Shown piece by piece: positions 1 through 7,472 of a stretch of 25,284 nucleotides of DNA. Source of the stretch: JAHJQQ01 sp964458835 (GTDB lineage Bacteria; Pseudomonadota; Gammaproteobacteria; Thiohalobacterales; Thiohalobacteraceae); contig CAYWKV010000025.1 of the NCBI GenBank assembly GCA_964458835.1, positions 1 to 25,284 on the forward strand, in the 5' to 3' direction. Within the stretch, counting starts at the first letter, position 1. Each line of letters opens with the position of its first letter. Below the pieces are notes generated by a model. That model saw only the letters and a program-made list of their open reading frames with translations. It was not told the origin of the DNA and did no database searches. The position numbers and the translations under genes were made by a program.

Positions 1-223
1 TCGTGGTTTCGTGACGGCACTGGCCGCACCAGACGTTGGACAGCAGCCGCTGGCGGATATCTGCTGGGATGGATTCCCAGCGCTGACGGGCGGGTTTGGT
101 GAAGCTGGGGAATGACTCAACGCCTGCTGTTGACTGCGCCAGTTCAGGCATCCGGTTCCTTGCCATTGCCCGGGCTTCTGTCATCGCAGCCTGAGTCTGC
201 GGGTTGGGTGTTTTCTCGTTCAT
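1..223 (-). CDS. Partial hypothetical protein, third gene of the toxin-antitoxin operon
   Basis: The reading frame starts at an ATG (221-223) and stays open to the left edge, so only the first 74 residues are present. The N-terminus is polar and helical (TQAAMTEARAMARNRM), which loosely resembles the N-terminal strand/helix of RelB/DinJ-type antitoxins. It is followed by a Trp/Arg-rich stretch and a WCGQC motif (two Cys two residues apart), possibly a metal-binding knuckle. It begins 4 bp after the stop of the Doc-like toxin gene and so is very probably cotranscribed with it. I do not recognise the family; the RelB resemblance is weak. It lies outside the island, on the chromosomal flank. Confidence 0.55.
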   Translation of the reverse strand, partial: MNEKTPNPQTQAAMTEARAMARNRMPELAQSTAGVESFPSFTKPARQRWESIPADIRQRLLSNVWCGQCRHETT

Positions 224-227
224 GGCA

Positions 228-608
228 TCACTCTGCGGCGACGGCAAACGACCGCAGCCAGGGATCGAGGTGGGCGATGTCGAAGGTGCCCGACTCGAAC
301 ATCTGCATCATCTCCGCATAAATCTGCATCGGGGCACGCTGTAAGCGCCAGCCATTGATGCGCAGGAACACGTCGGCCGCGGCAAAGGCGATGCGCTTGT
401 TCCCGTCCACAAATGGGTGGTTGATTGCCAGGCTTTCCAGCAGGGCAGCTGCCTCGGCAACGATGTCATCGTAGTAGCCGGTCTGCGGGCGGAACAGTGC
501 GGCCTCCAGGGCCCCAGGGTCACGCACGCCCGGCGCGCCGCCGTAACGCTGCATCAGCAACGTGTGCATGCCCAGCACATCGGCCACGGTCAGGTAGTCG
601 TGCGCCAC
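228..608 (-). CDS. doc: Doc-like Fic-fold toxin (death-on-curing family)
   Basis: A 126-residue protein of typical Doc length. Residues 64-72 read HPFVDGNKR, the Doc version of the Fic motif, with NKR where AMP-transferring Fic proteins have NGR. In phage P1 Doc this family phosphorylates EF-Tu and stops translation; here that activity is inferred from family. The N-terminal YLTVADVLGMHTLLMQRYGG and the GVRDPGALEAAL segment are also usual in this family. The start is a GTG (606-608) placed 3 bp after the stop of the upstream antitoxin gene, so translation is probably coupled. The toxin follows its antitoxin, the order normal for phd-doc operons. The catalytic motif is intact, so the toxin looks functional. 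Confidence 0.88.
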   Translation of the reverse strand: MAHDYLTVADVLGMHTLLMQRYGGAPGVRDPGALEAALFRPQTGYYDDIVAEAAALLESLAINHPFVDGNKRIAFAAADVFLRINGWRLQRAPMQIYAEMMQMFESGTFDIAHLDPWLRSFAVAAE

Positions 609-611
609 GGC

Positions 612-842
612 TTACTTGGCCAGTTCGCGGTAGAGGCTATCGAACTCATCCAGACTGGATGCGAAAGAAGCCATCACGTGGCGACGGGGGCGCTCCTTTT
701 GCTGCCGGTCGATGTAGTCGCGCAGGGCGTCATCGAGCACCGCCTGGAACTGACGGCCCTGGCTTTCTGCGATCTGGCGCAACGCGGCCAGCACATCGGG
801 CGCGGCCTGGGAGGAAAACTTTTCGCGGACAGCAGTCGTCAT
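612..842 (-). CDS. Antitoxin of the Doc-like toxin (small DNA-binding type)
   Basis: A 76-residue protein directly upstream of the Doc-like toxin. The stretch AAPDVLAALRQIAESQGRQFQAVLDDALRDYIDRQ resembles ribbon-helix-helix antitoxins (strand plus two helices). The C-terminal part (MASFASSLDEFDSLYRELAK) looks like the flexible toxin-neutralising tail. The frame opens at 857, but I prefer the ATG at 842 because a GGAG lies about 8 bp before it; starts at 857, 854 or 848 would add up to five residues. It should bind the toxin and repress its own promoter. Its family differs from classical Phd, so this would be a mixed RHH/Doc pair. The family call rests on pattern only. Confidence 0.72.
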   Translation of the reverse strand: MTTAVREKFSSQAAPDVLAALRQIAESQGRQFQAVLDDALRDYIDRQQKERPRRHVMASFASSLDEFDSLYRELAK

Positions 843-852
843 GGCCATCTCC

Positions 853-904
853 ATCATGATTCATCTTGACGCTTCATGATAGAGCAAGACGGGAAGGTTG
901 GCTA
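853..904 (-). promoter_or_regulatory. Probable promoter and operator of the toxin-antitoxin operon
   Basis: On the minus strand a TATCAT (876-881) sits 17 bp after TAGCCA (899-904), a fair sigma-70 arrangement. The heptamer TCATGAT occurs twice, at 854-860 and 874-880, exactly 20 bp apart (about two helical turns). One copy overlaps the -10 box. Such phased repeats suit autoregulation by a dimeric antitoxin. Predicted from pattern alone. Confidence 0.35.
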
Positions 905-1126
905 CCGCGTTGACGGCGTTCGATGCCCGACCGGTGGCCTTGGTTGACGGTGAACCGGCGCGCTTAAGTTGTTGATTTTGCTATACCTCCATCTGCGCCT
1001 ACCCGCAGGCCAAACGGAGAACAGAGACGGCTCTGGCAGAGAAAGTGGCCGATTTCGGGCGTTTCGGGTGATGGCCACCCGCAGCATTGATGGCCGGAAC
1101 CCCGCGTGGCGCGGGGATTCTAGGCA
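905..1126. other. Non-coding flank between the TA operon and the old ssrA terminator
   Basis: No convincing gene on either strand. The only clear structure is a perfect hairpin at 1100-1116 (CCCCGCG, loop TGG, CGCGGGG). It has no T-run after it on either strand, so it is not an obvious terminator. Confidence 0.4.
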
Positions 1127-1158
1127 AGAAAAAGGGCCCGGAGATTTTCCGAGCCCTT
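1127..1158 (-). terminator. Original ssrA terminator, now separated from ssrA
   Basis: Read on the minus strand, an 11-bp stem (arms 1148-1158 and 1132-1142, one U-G wobble) with a 5-nt loop runs into a TTTTTCTT tract. It begins 5 bp beyond the left attachment repeat, where a tmRNA terminator would stand if the island were removed. It is therefore read as the native ssrA terminator displaced by insertion. Confidence 0.75.
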
Positions 1159-1163
1159 GTATA

Positions 1164-1192
1164 TGGTGGAGGCGGCGGGAATCGAACCCGCG
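1164..1192. repeat. Left attachment site (duplicated ssrA 3' end)
   Basis: Identical over 29 bp to 25214-25242. Read on the minus strand it contains the T-arm sequence GGTTCGATTCC and the terminal CCTCCACCA of tmRNA. No other tmRNA sequence continues on the island side (the next bases differ), so this is the remnant copy left by site-specific integration, not a tRNA gene. Confidence 0.9.
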
Positions 1193-1204
1193 GCCAGGGC
1201 AGCG

Positions 1205-2500
1205 CTAACCAGTTGCAACCAAATGGCTTTCTGACGTTTCTGGAGTTTCCTGGGACGCCTGTGGGACAGCCCGCCGGAACGCGTCCCAGACCGCGACCGC
1301 GAGCGCGCCGGCATCGCGGTCGAAGTCGGGGATCCAGCGCCCGTAATGCTTGCGGATCATGCCCCAATCCTCATGCCCCATTTGAGCCGCGACCCAAAGC
1401 GGGTTTTCCCCAGCGGAGAGCATCATGCTCGCGTAGCTGTGCCTCGTTTGATAGGGCTTACGGTACCGGATGCCGGCCTGCTTGAGCAGGGGGCGCCAGA
1501 AATTCTCCCGGATGGGCTTGTCGCTCGCCCACGGCTCGCAGTGGCGAGGATCGAGGAAGACCTCTTTGCCGGCCTTGCCGGTGATCGCCTTCTGGCGCTT
1601 GAGCGCCGCGTGCGCGGCCGGTAGCAGTACGATCGTTCGCCTGCCCGCCTTCGTCTTCGGGCGCTTTAGTTTACCGCGCACCTTGGCCATGGCCACACGC
1701 ACCGTACCGGCGTCCAGATCGACACGGTTCCAACGCAGCGCAATGAGCTCACTGGTCCGCATGCCGGTCCAGAAGGCGAATTCGATCAGGTTGTGAAGCT
1801 GTGGGATATCGGCGGCATGGCGTAAGATGGTGGCCATTTCTTCCAAGGTGAACGGATCGACGTTTTCCTCGTCATCGTCACTGTCGTCTTCCAGCTCTTC
1901 GGGCTTGAGTTCCTGCGTGCCCATACGATCTTTGATAACGACATAACTGCGCGGGTTCTTGGGAAGCACACCCATGCGGGTCGCCTGTTCGAGTACCTCC
2001 GACAGAGGCGAGAGCACGTTGCGGGTGCGTTTTGAACCACTTTTTCGGCCATTGACCCAGTCTTGCAAATGCGCAGTGGTTAGGTCGACCAGTCGGATAG
2101 CACCGAGTGCAGGTGTCAGTTGATAACGGATCGATTTGCGATAGTCGTCCCACGTCGAAAAAGCGATTTTACCCTCGACATCCGTCAAATACTCCTCAAG
2201 AGCCTCTTTGACCGTCTGCTTGCAGACCACAGCACCATAGATGTGGGCATTGTTTCCGTTCGGAAAGAACTCGGTGTAGTCGAAGGTGCCGGTCAGCTGT
2301 ATCTGTCGGACGATGGCGCTGCGCGTGTCGATTGAGTAGCGCAAGTTCGGCGCCGTCAGTGCAAGGAGGAGGGTTTCTTTCCGGCGACGACCCTTGTATG
2401 TGAAACTGATCTGAAAACCATTGCCTCGGGCAACGACGCCAGGTGCAACGGTGACTTCCTGGCCGGCTTTGACGGCTTTGCGGATCTCGTCGAGCGTCAT
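1205..2500 (-). CDS. int: Tyrosine recombinase (phage-type integrase)
   Basis: A 431-residue integrase that should recombine the island attachment site with the end of ssrA. Visible parts: an N-terminal arm-binding region (about 1-90, DUF3596-like), a core-binding SAM-like domain (about 95-190), an unusual acidic insert (about 201-216, DDSDDDEEN), and the catalytic domain. Catalytic residues are R248 (TGMRTSEL), a lysine near 284, R353 in YQTRHSYAS, H376 (MGHED) and nucleophile Y386 (IRKHYGRW). The first His of the usual HxxR box is Tyr, which is common in this subfamily. I chose the ATG at 2500 because it overlaps the excisionase stop as ATGA and has AGGTGG upstream; a GTG at 2512 is possible. 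The gene ends 12 bp from the attachment repeat, the normal position. All catalytic residues are present. Confidence 0.93.
   Translation of the reverse strand: MTLDEIRKAVKAGQEVTVAPGVVARGNGFQISFTYKGRRRKETLLLALTAPNLRYSIDTRSAIVRQIQLTGTFDYTEFFPNGNNAHIYGAVVCKQTVKEALEEYLTDVEGKIAFSTWDDYRKSIRYQLTPALGAIRLVDLTTAHLQDWVNGRKSGSKRTRNVLSPLSEVLEQATRMGVLPKNPRSYVVIKDRMGTQELKPEELEDDSDDDEENVDPFTLEEMATILRHAADIPQLHNLIEFAFWTGMRTSELIALRWNRVDLDAGTVRVAMAKVRGKLKRPKTKAGRRTIVLLPAAHAALKRQKAITGKAGKEVFLDPRHCEPWASDKPIRENFWRPLLKQAGIRYRKPYQTRHSYASMMLSAGENPLWVAAQMGHEDWGMIRKHYGRWIPDFDRDAGALAVAVWDAFRRAVPQASQETPETSESHLVATG
1230..1289. repeat. Left-end phased repeats, candidate integrase arm sites
   Basis: TGGGAC occurs at 1251 and 1262 (11-bp step), with looser copies TCTGACG (1230) and TCTGGAG (1240) before them and an inverted GCGTCCCA near 1281. 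The pair with the same 11-bp step occurs at the right end (25080 and 25091). The repeats lie inside the last codons of the integrase gene. Function is inferred from position. Confidence 0.45.
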
Positions 2501-2667
2501 CCTTCGATCCACCTCTCGATGGCTTCGACGATGACGTGGATCCGGCCATCGCGGGCCTTGATCCAGTGTTCGCCCATGCGCCAGATGCCTTTTTTGATCT
2601 TGGCGCGGATTGCGTCCTCGCTGTAACCGGTCAACTCGGCCAGCTTCTTGATGGTGACGTATTTCAT
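2497..2667 (-). CDS. xis: Excisionase-like small DNA-binding protein
   Basis: A 56-residue protein beginning MKYVTIKKLAELTGYSEDAI, with a winged-helix MerR/excisionase-like motif (KKLAELTGYSEDAIRAKIKKGIW) followed by a basic wing (GEHWIKARDGRIHV). The usual role is to bend DNA at the attachment site and direct the integrase towards excision. The frame is open to 2871, but the upstream part is low complexity. The ATG at 2667 has GGAGG at good spacing, so I start there. Its stop overlaps the integrase ATG by 4 bp, meaning coupled translation. This xis-int order with a 4-bp overlap is typical of excisable islands. Confidence 0.82.
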   Translation of the reverse strand: MKYVTIKKLAELTGYSEDAIRAKIKKGIWRMGEHWIKARDGRIHVIVEAIERWIEG

Positions 2668-3263
2668 TGGCTGGCCTCCCATGAACAGGAGGAAGGTGAG
2701 CCAGGGTTCGAGTAGTAGCGTATGTACAGCATGTGGACTCCCGAGGTCAGGGAGGCCGATGTGGTTGTCGATCTGGGGAATGGGGGCCTGGGGTGATCTT
2801 GTCGGGTGTCCTGCCGCAGCGGCCAAGTTAAGGTTCAAACAGCAACCTCCCTTATAGCGACCCCGTGACATGGTTTATCGCCTCCTGAACTCATCGCTCG
2901 CGCTCGTTTGCTGGGATGACCTGCACTGGTGCTACGGTAATAAACACTTTAAGTGACTGATTATTTGTGATAAATGGAGGACGCCACTCATCCTGGCACC
3001 CGCTAATGGATCGGTCAATAGGCCGCATCCAATGTTTGTAGGAGGCAGACGGGAATGCACCCAGTCAATCCACGGCCTAGGATCGGCGTCGCAGGTATCT
3101 GAGCAGGCAACTGGACTTACGCCAAGGGTGCCGCTAGAGGTCGCAGCGACGGCAGGGCACTACCGCTTGGCCGAAGACATGGGTCTGGAGTTCAGGACCC
3201 CGCGGGCGTACGTAACCCTGCCCATGAATCAGGAATTGAATCCCTGATGTCTACCGCAGCGGC
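2668..3263. other. Non-coding region upstream of xis-int
   Basis: No gene is supported on either strand. An open frame at 3032-3247 (plus) has no recognisable composition or family. There is an AT-rich patch at about 2938-2977 that could hold promoters, including CACTTTAAGTG, an imperfect dyad. A short dyad, ATCAGG and CCTGAT, flanks about 3227-3248 close to the end of the next gene. A GGAGG at 3041 precedes only a 15-codon frame. Confidence 0.4.
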
Positions 3264-4127
3264 TCATTGCCCCTTCGCGGTCAATATTTCATCCGCCGTC
3301 GCTGATGCAGCAACGCCGCTCCAGACCAGCTGGCGCGACATTCCCACGCGCTGGATCACCAACCCATTCAGAGTATCCTCAGCCAGCTTTTCGCGACCCC
3401 GTCGTTGAATCGCCTTTGCACAGGCAACAATCGTCGGGTTGTTCGGGCAGAGGAAGATGAACGATTGCACTCTCCCGACGATCTGGCTGTTTTTGACGAG
3501 CAGATCTCCGCGGTTGCTGGGAGAAGATCCGGAGCCCAGCATGTGGTCTGCGAAAGCCACGAGATCATCCAGGCGACGCTTCTTTTTGGGCGTATGTTCC
3601 GTCTCGACCCACGTGTACAAGTCGCCCTCTTGCAGCAGCAGATCGGGCACATGCAGTCGACCCTCGTAGAGTAGTTCCGGCGCAGGTGCAAGGCCGCGCT
3701 GGATCTCCATCTCGGTATACACGGCATGCTCTAAGGCCGAGGTTCTGGTGCTCGCATACGCGAGGAAATCGAGCGCGTAATCGTTGCAGATTGCGCGGTG
3801 TATCGGTGCGTGGAATTTCAGGTCCCGTCCACCACGAAACGGGGTGTTCTCGGCGTCCGTTCCGTCGAGCCTGCGTACTCCGCGTTCTCCGATCACGTAC
3901 GCGATTCCATGGCCATTGGGAAGCTCGCGGCGGAGGACATCGCCTCGCGCTGTCAGCCTTGCGAGAGTCCGCTGCGCCATACGATGGGCCTGGCTCGCAT
4001 GTGGCCAGACCAGTCGTGCGACTTGCCGGCTCGTCAGCCAGCCGAACCGAGCCAACCAGTGAAGGACGGTTTGCTCGTTTCGTTCGGCGACCTCCATGCC
4101 ATCGGGCTTTGCGATGTGTTGCGTCAT
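3264..4127 (-). CDS. Winged-helix protein, replication-relaxation-like
   Basis: A 287-residue protein. The N-terminal half (about 15-95) reads as a winged helix-turn-helix: TVLHWLARFGWLTSRQVARLVWP, then RTLARLTARGDVLRRELPNGHGIAYVIGERGVRRL, where the GIAYVIGERG turn is the wing. The C-terminal half has VPDLLLQ, then YTWVETEHTPKKKRR, spaced like the D...ExE...K pattern of replication-relaxation (Replic_Relax) proteins of plasmids and conjugative elements, and also like weak PD-(D/E)XK folds. It probably binds DNA near the hairpin-rich region directly upstream of its start. It stands alone on the minus strand. The start codon is an ATG with only a weak AGGAC upstream; an internal ATG eleven codons on is possible. 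The exact role is unknown. Confidence 0.6.
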   Translation of the reverse strand: MTQHIAKPDGMEVAERNEQTVLHWLARFGWLTSRQVARLVWPHASQAHRMAQRTLARLTARGDVLRRELPNGHGIAYVIGERGVRRLDGTDAENTPFRGGRDLKFHAPIHRAICNDYALDFLAYASTRTSALEHAVYTEMEIQRGLAPAPELLYEGRLHVPDLLLQEGDLYTWVETEHTPKKKRRLDDLVAFADHMLGSGSSPSNRGDLLVKNSQIVGRVQSFIFLCPNNPTIVACAKAIQRRGREKLAEDTLNGLVIQRVGMSRQLVWSGVAASATADEILTAKGQ

Positions 4128-4207
4128 GTCCTGTATAGGACCGGCACGACCTATCGCGGCGTGGTGATGGCGCCCAGTTGATCGGCAGGCGCGTACTCAC
4201 GCACGCA

Positions 4208-4255
4208 CCCTGTACACCTCCCTGTACGCCCCATGCTCCGATGGGGCGTACAGGG
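4208..4255. repeat. CCCTGTAC repeats and a perfect 15-bp hairpin
   Basis: CCCTGTAC appears as a direct repeat at 4208 and 4220 and inverted at 4248-4255. The second and third copies are part of a perfect 15-bp inverted repeat (4220-4234 and 4241-4255) with loop GCTCCG. It lies about 80 bp upstream of the winged-helix gene and could be its binding site, an iteron-like element, or a transcript hairpin. No T-run follows. Confidence 0.6.
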
Positions 4256-4290
4256 GTAAGGAGCCGCTGCGCGGCGAGTACGCCGGCCAC

Positions 4291-4818
4291 ATTTTTCTAT
4301 CTGCCTGAGACGGCAGGAAAAATTCTGACGCGCTAGGGCGCGCCCCGGCGTGAATTGAAGGCGGTGCGCGGCGTTCCGCCGCTGGCAAACCCCTGCATGC
4401 GGGTCGCGCTAAACTCGTCGCCTTCGGCTCCTCATTAAGCGCGAACGCTCGCTTCCCTGCTTGCCGCTGCGCGGCAACCAGGGGCCCGCGCTCGCTCCAA
4501 CGCATCCAGGGGTTTGCCAGCGCCGTCACCTGCACCGGCGCACCGCGGGGCTTTCGCCCCCCGTCGCCCTGGGCCCGCTGGGGCGGGCCGCGGACGGGCG
4601 ACGGCTCCCCCCAGCGCTGGCCGTGAGGCGGCCAGCGGGCTTCGGGCTGCACGCCCTACGCCCCGCCTTGCGGCACCCGACAGCGCACCGATCGGTGCGC
4701 TAAAGGCACGCACATGCTATGTGCGCCCGCTGATGCCTTAACTAGGCATCAGCGCAAACATCCTCCGTCGTGCATGGATCGTATGCTCCAGCCGTCACGC
4801 CAGCGGACCTCCGGTCCG
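4291..4818. repeat. Array of consecutive hairpins (candidate oriT, origin or structured RNA)
   Basis: At least nine inverted repeats follow one another. They are 4291-4323 (ATTTTTC/GAAAAAT outside, CTGCC/GGCAG inside); 4380-4401 with 4501-4522 (22 bp, one mismatch) enclosing a hairpin at 4455-4483; 4561-4604 (9-bp outer stem plus 7-bp inner GGCCCGC/GCGGGCC); 4615-4637 (CGCTGGCCG/CGGCCAGCG); 4682-4701 (20-bp perfect palindrome around CACCGATCGGTG); 4709-4725 (CGCACAT/ATGTGCG); 4728-4754 (CGCTGATGCCT/AGGCATCAGCG); and 4804-4818 (CGGACC/GGTCCG). Frames through it look like by-products of high GC. I do not recognise it as a known RNA or origin. Confidence 0.65.
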
Positions 4819-5105
4819 GGCATGACTGCGGAGGGCGTCGGCCGGCTCTGGACATACCCCCGTCTCGAGCAGCTGGGACGTGATGGCTGGGGGTGAGCCA
4901 TCAGACGGGCGCCTGTGCATCGACAAGGGCGGTGCCAACTGCGGTCGAGTGGGGATCTCCTACATGACCCACGGTGGAAGATGCGGTAAGCTTCCGAATA
5001 TTAGAAATATTTGCGCCGCCACCATACATCAAGAATCAAGGGCGGCTGTGTCCTGTTCGGAGACATCCCTGTGTGTCTCAGTGTTGGAAGGGGGAGAGGG
5101 ACTCG
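4819..5105. other. Non-coding region before the defence operon
   Basis: No supported gene. It has an AT-rich segment around 4995-5012 (GAATATTAGAAATATTT) that could be promoter DNA, and a small dyad GAGACA/TGTCTC at 5060-5079. The core of that dyad, ACATCCCTGTGT (5063-5074), recurs as ACATCCCTATGT at 5294-5305, just before hsdM, and may mark a regulator site. Confidence 0.3.
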
Positions 5106-5342
5106 GTGAACAAGAACGCCCTGAGCGACTACGTCTGCGCCAAAGTCATCACCAGTGCTCATCCCGGCCGGGTGGTATGCGACCACGTGACCTGCCGCGA
5201 AGTCCGCCCCATCAGGAGCCGCATCTTCGAGTGCCGCGAGCAGGTCACCCGCGGTAAGTCCGAGTGCAGCACGACGTCCTTAGTTTCGGACACACATCCC
5301 TATGTCCCTGGTCAGGCCCAGGACATCAACGTAGCCTTCTAA
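5106..5342 (+). CDS. Possible small cysteine-containing protein upstream of hsdM
   Basis: A 78-residue frame from a GTG preceded by GGGGGAGAGGG, ending 9 bp before the hsdM start codon. It contains five cysteines (for example VVCDHVTCREV and FECREQ) and a polar, basic centre. Codon choice is GC-rich in third positions over the first 60 codons, as in the neighbouring genes. I do not recognise a family and see no helix-turn-helix. If real, it would be the first gene of the restriction operon, perhaps a regulator. It could instead be leader sequence. Confidence 0.35.
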   Translation: MNKNALSDYVCAKVITSAHPGRVVCDHVTCREVRPIRSRIFECREQVTRGKSECSTTSLVSDTHPYVPGQAQDINVAF

Positions 5343-5351
5343 GACTCACCA

Positions 5352-7472
5352 ATGATTGCCGACCACTTCACCGACATAGAACAGTTCGACGCGGATCTCT
5401 GGAGGATGGCGGATGACCTGCGTGCCAATTCCGGGCTCGCCTCGAATGAGTACTTCATGCCGATCATGGGGCTGCTGTTCCTACGGCAAGCCACCAACAG
5501 GTACTACGAGGCGCGAGCTGCCATCGAGGCGGACCAAGCCGCCGGCAAGATGCCGGATCGCCCACTCGCTGATGCCGACTTCCTACGCCGCCGCGCGATG
5601 ATGTTGCCCGAGCCGGCGCGCTACGACGTGATCCTGGAACGGCGCAAAGACGGTAATCTGGGACAGGCGTTGACCGCTGCGATGGAAGCGGTCGAGGCGC
5701 ATTTCCCCCCGCTCGCGGGCCAGCTGCCGAAGGACTACGAGCGCTTCGACGACGAGCTGCTCGAAAGCATGATGCGCAAGTTCGATACCGAGGCGCTGCG
5801 CACGGCCTCGGGCGACGTGTTTGGGCGTATTTATGAGTATTTCCTAGCGGAGTTTTCCAAGCAGGGCGCGCACGACAACGGGGAATTTTTCACCCCGCCG
5901 TCGATCGTGCAGACCATCGTCCACGTCATCGAGCCGGATCACGGCATCGTGTTCGATCCCGCCTGCGGCTCGGGCGGGATGTTCGTGCAGTCGAGCCATT
6001 TCATCGAGGACGCCGGTCAGGACACGATGAAGCGGGTGACCTTTTACGGCCACGAGAAGAATGAGACGACCGCCAAGCTCGCCCAGATCAACCTCGCCGT
6101 GCACGGTCTTCAGGGCTCCATACGGGCCGGGAACGAAGCGATCACCTACTACAAGGACCCGCACGAACTGGTTGGTAAATGCGATTTCGTCATGGCGAAT
6201 CCGCCTTTCAACGTGGACGAGGTCGATGCGAGGAAGGTTGCCGACGACGACAAGCGATTGCCGTTTGGCCTGCCCGGCGTAAACAAGCAGCAGAAAGTCT
6301 CGAACGCCAACTACCTTTGGCTTTCCTACTTCTATAGCTACCTCAATGACAACGGCCGCGCTGGCGTGGTGATGTCTTCGCAGGCGTCGAGTGCCGGGCG
6401 GGACGAGGCCAAAGTCCGCCAGAAGCTGGTCGAGACCGGCGCCGTGGACGTGATGATCGATATCCGCGGCAACTTTTTCTACACCCGTACCGTGCCCTGT
6501 CAGCTCTGGTTCTTCGATCGCGCTAAGGAACGCGATGCGGAGCGGGCTGACCATGTCCTGATGCTCGACGCGCGCAATATCTACCGCAAGGTCTCCCGTG
6601 CCATCTATGACTTCAGCCCTGAGCAGCAGAAGAACATCGCCGCCATCATCTGGCTCTATCGTGGACAGGCGGGCCGCTTCCTGAATCTGGTGGAGTCCTA
6701 CCTCACTCGGGCGATCAAGGAAGGGCAGGCGACCGCAGTACCGCTCGCGGCGTTCGAGGATGCGCTGGGCAAGCTGGTTGATCAGGTCCAGCTCTTCGTC
6801 ACCCAGCCGCGCGAAGACCCGGACCCCCTGGCCGACACCTGGGCCGAGTTGACTACCGAGAGGGCTACGCTGACGGACGACATCAAGGCATTCGGGGCCG
6901 ATATCGTGGCGCGGGCAGCGGATTGGTCCGTTGGGGGTAAAGGCACGGAGCGGGGCAACGTCGCGCTTCACGCGGCGCGGGAGTCATTGCATTCCACGGC
7001 CGAGCGCTGCCGGGATTTGACCAAGACAATCGATCTTGCAGCGAAGCTGGCGGGTCGGGTGATCGATACGGCCGTGAAAGAACTTGCGGCCCGGGAGTCC
7101 GAACTCTGGGCCAACGCCGAGGTGAACAAGGCGCGCAAGGCATTGGAAGGCGCACGTGCCGATGCAGTAGAGGCGCTGCGACAGACGCGTTACTTCGTCA
7201 AGCAGGCCGACTGGTTGCAGGAGCGCTTCCCCGACGCCGAGCTGCGCGATGTCGAGGGGCTGGTAAAGCGCGTCAGCCGGGCGGAAATTGCGGCGCACGA
7301 CTGGAGTCTGACGCCGGGCCGCTATGTAGGTGTGGCGCCCGAGGAGGTGGACGAGGACTTCGACTTTGAGGAGGCGCTGCGGTCGATCCACATCGACCTC
7401 AAGGGGCTGAACGAGGAGGCGGCGGAACTGGTCGCGCGGATCACCCGCAACTTCGAGGAGCTCGGGGCGTGA
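5352..7472 (+). CDS. hsdM: Type I restriction-modification methyltransferase subunit HsdM
   Basis: A 706-residue N6-adenine methylase subunit. Residues 1-150 form the helical HsdM N-terminal domain (FDADLWRMADDLRANSGL, NEYFMPIMGLLFLRQA). The methylase core follows: EFFTPPSIVQ (about 177-187), S-adenosylmethionine motif I at 202-209 (DPACGSGG), and catalytic motif IV NPPF at 283-286. It acts with HsdS to methylate the target adenine and with HsdR to cut unmodified DNA. The C-terminal extension of about 250 residues is helical and rich in Glu, Arg and Ala, and probably contacts HsdS. The gene is longer than the classical 500-residue HsdM of EcoKI. The start is an ATG 9 bp after the small upstream frame, with no clear Shine-Dalgarno. 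It overlaps hsdS by 4 bp. Confidence 0.96.
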   Translation: MIADHFTDIEQFDADLWRMADDLRANSGLASNEYFMPIMGLLFLRQATNRYYEARAAIEADQAAGKMPDRPLADADFLRRRAMMLPEPARYDVILERRKDGNLGQALTAAMEAVEAHFPPLAGQLPKDYERFDDELLESMMRKFDTEALRTASGDVFGRIYEYFLAEFSKQGAHDNGEFFTPPSIVQTIVHVIEPDHGIVFDPACGSGGMFVQSSHFIEDAGQDTMKRVTFYGHEKNETTAKLAQINLAVHGLQGSIRAGNEAITYYKDPHELVGKCDFVMANPPFNVDEVDARKVADDDKRLPFGLPGVNKQQKVSNANYLWLSYFYSYLNDNGRAGVVMSSQASSAGRDEAKVRQKLVETGAVDVMIDIRGNFFYTRTVPCQLWFFDRAKERDAERADHVLMLDARNIYRKVSRAIYDFSPEQQKNIAAIIWLYRGQAGRFLNLVESYLTRAIKEGQATAVPLAAFEDALGKLVDQVQLFVTQPREDPDPLADTWAELTTERATLTDDIKAFGADIVARAADWSVGGKGTERGNVALHAARESLHSTAERCRDLTKTIDLAAKLAGRVIDTAVKELAARESELWANAEVNKARKALEGARADAVEALRQTRYFVKQADWLQERFPDAELRDVEGLVKRVSRAEIAAHDWSLTPGRYVGVAPEEVDEDFDFEEALRSIHIDLKGLNEEAAELVARITRNFEELGA

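Noticed and set aside
1164..1192. tRNA-like 3' end, possible tRNA gene at the left
   Set aside because: Only 29 bp match; no anticodon arm or 5' half is present on either side. It is the duplicated end of ssrA.
2723..2728. TGTACA upstream of xis as a possible second repressor site
   Set aside because: Only the central hexamer is shared with the operator; the flanks do not match.
3032..3247. 71-codon open frame before the winged-helix gene
   Set aside because: No ribosome site at its start and no recognisable sequence.
4197..4741. Several open frames of 75-151 codons on both strands
   Set aside because: They overlap in several frames over very GC-rich inverted repeats, have no ribosome sites and give low-complexity Arg/Ala/Pro products.
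5844..6971. Long open frame of 375 codons opposite hsdM
   Set aside because: It is a shadow of the GC-rich hsdM codons; the product matches no family and lies wholly antisense to a clear gene.
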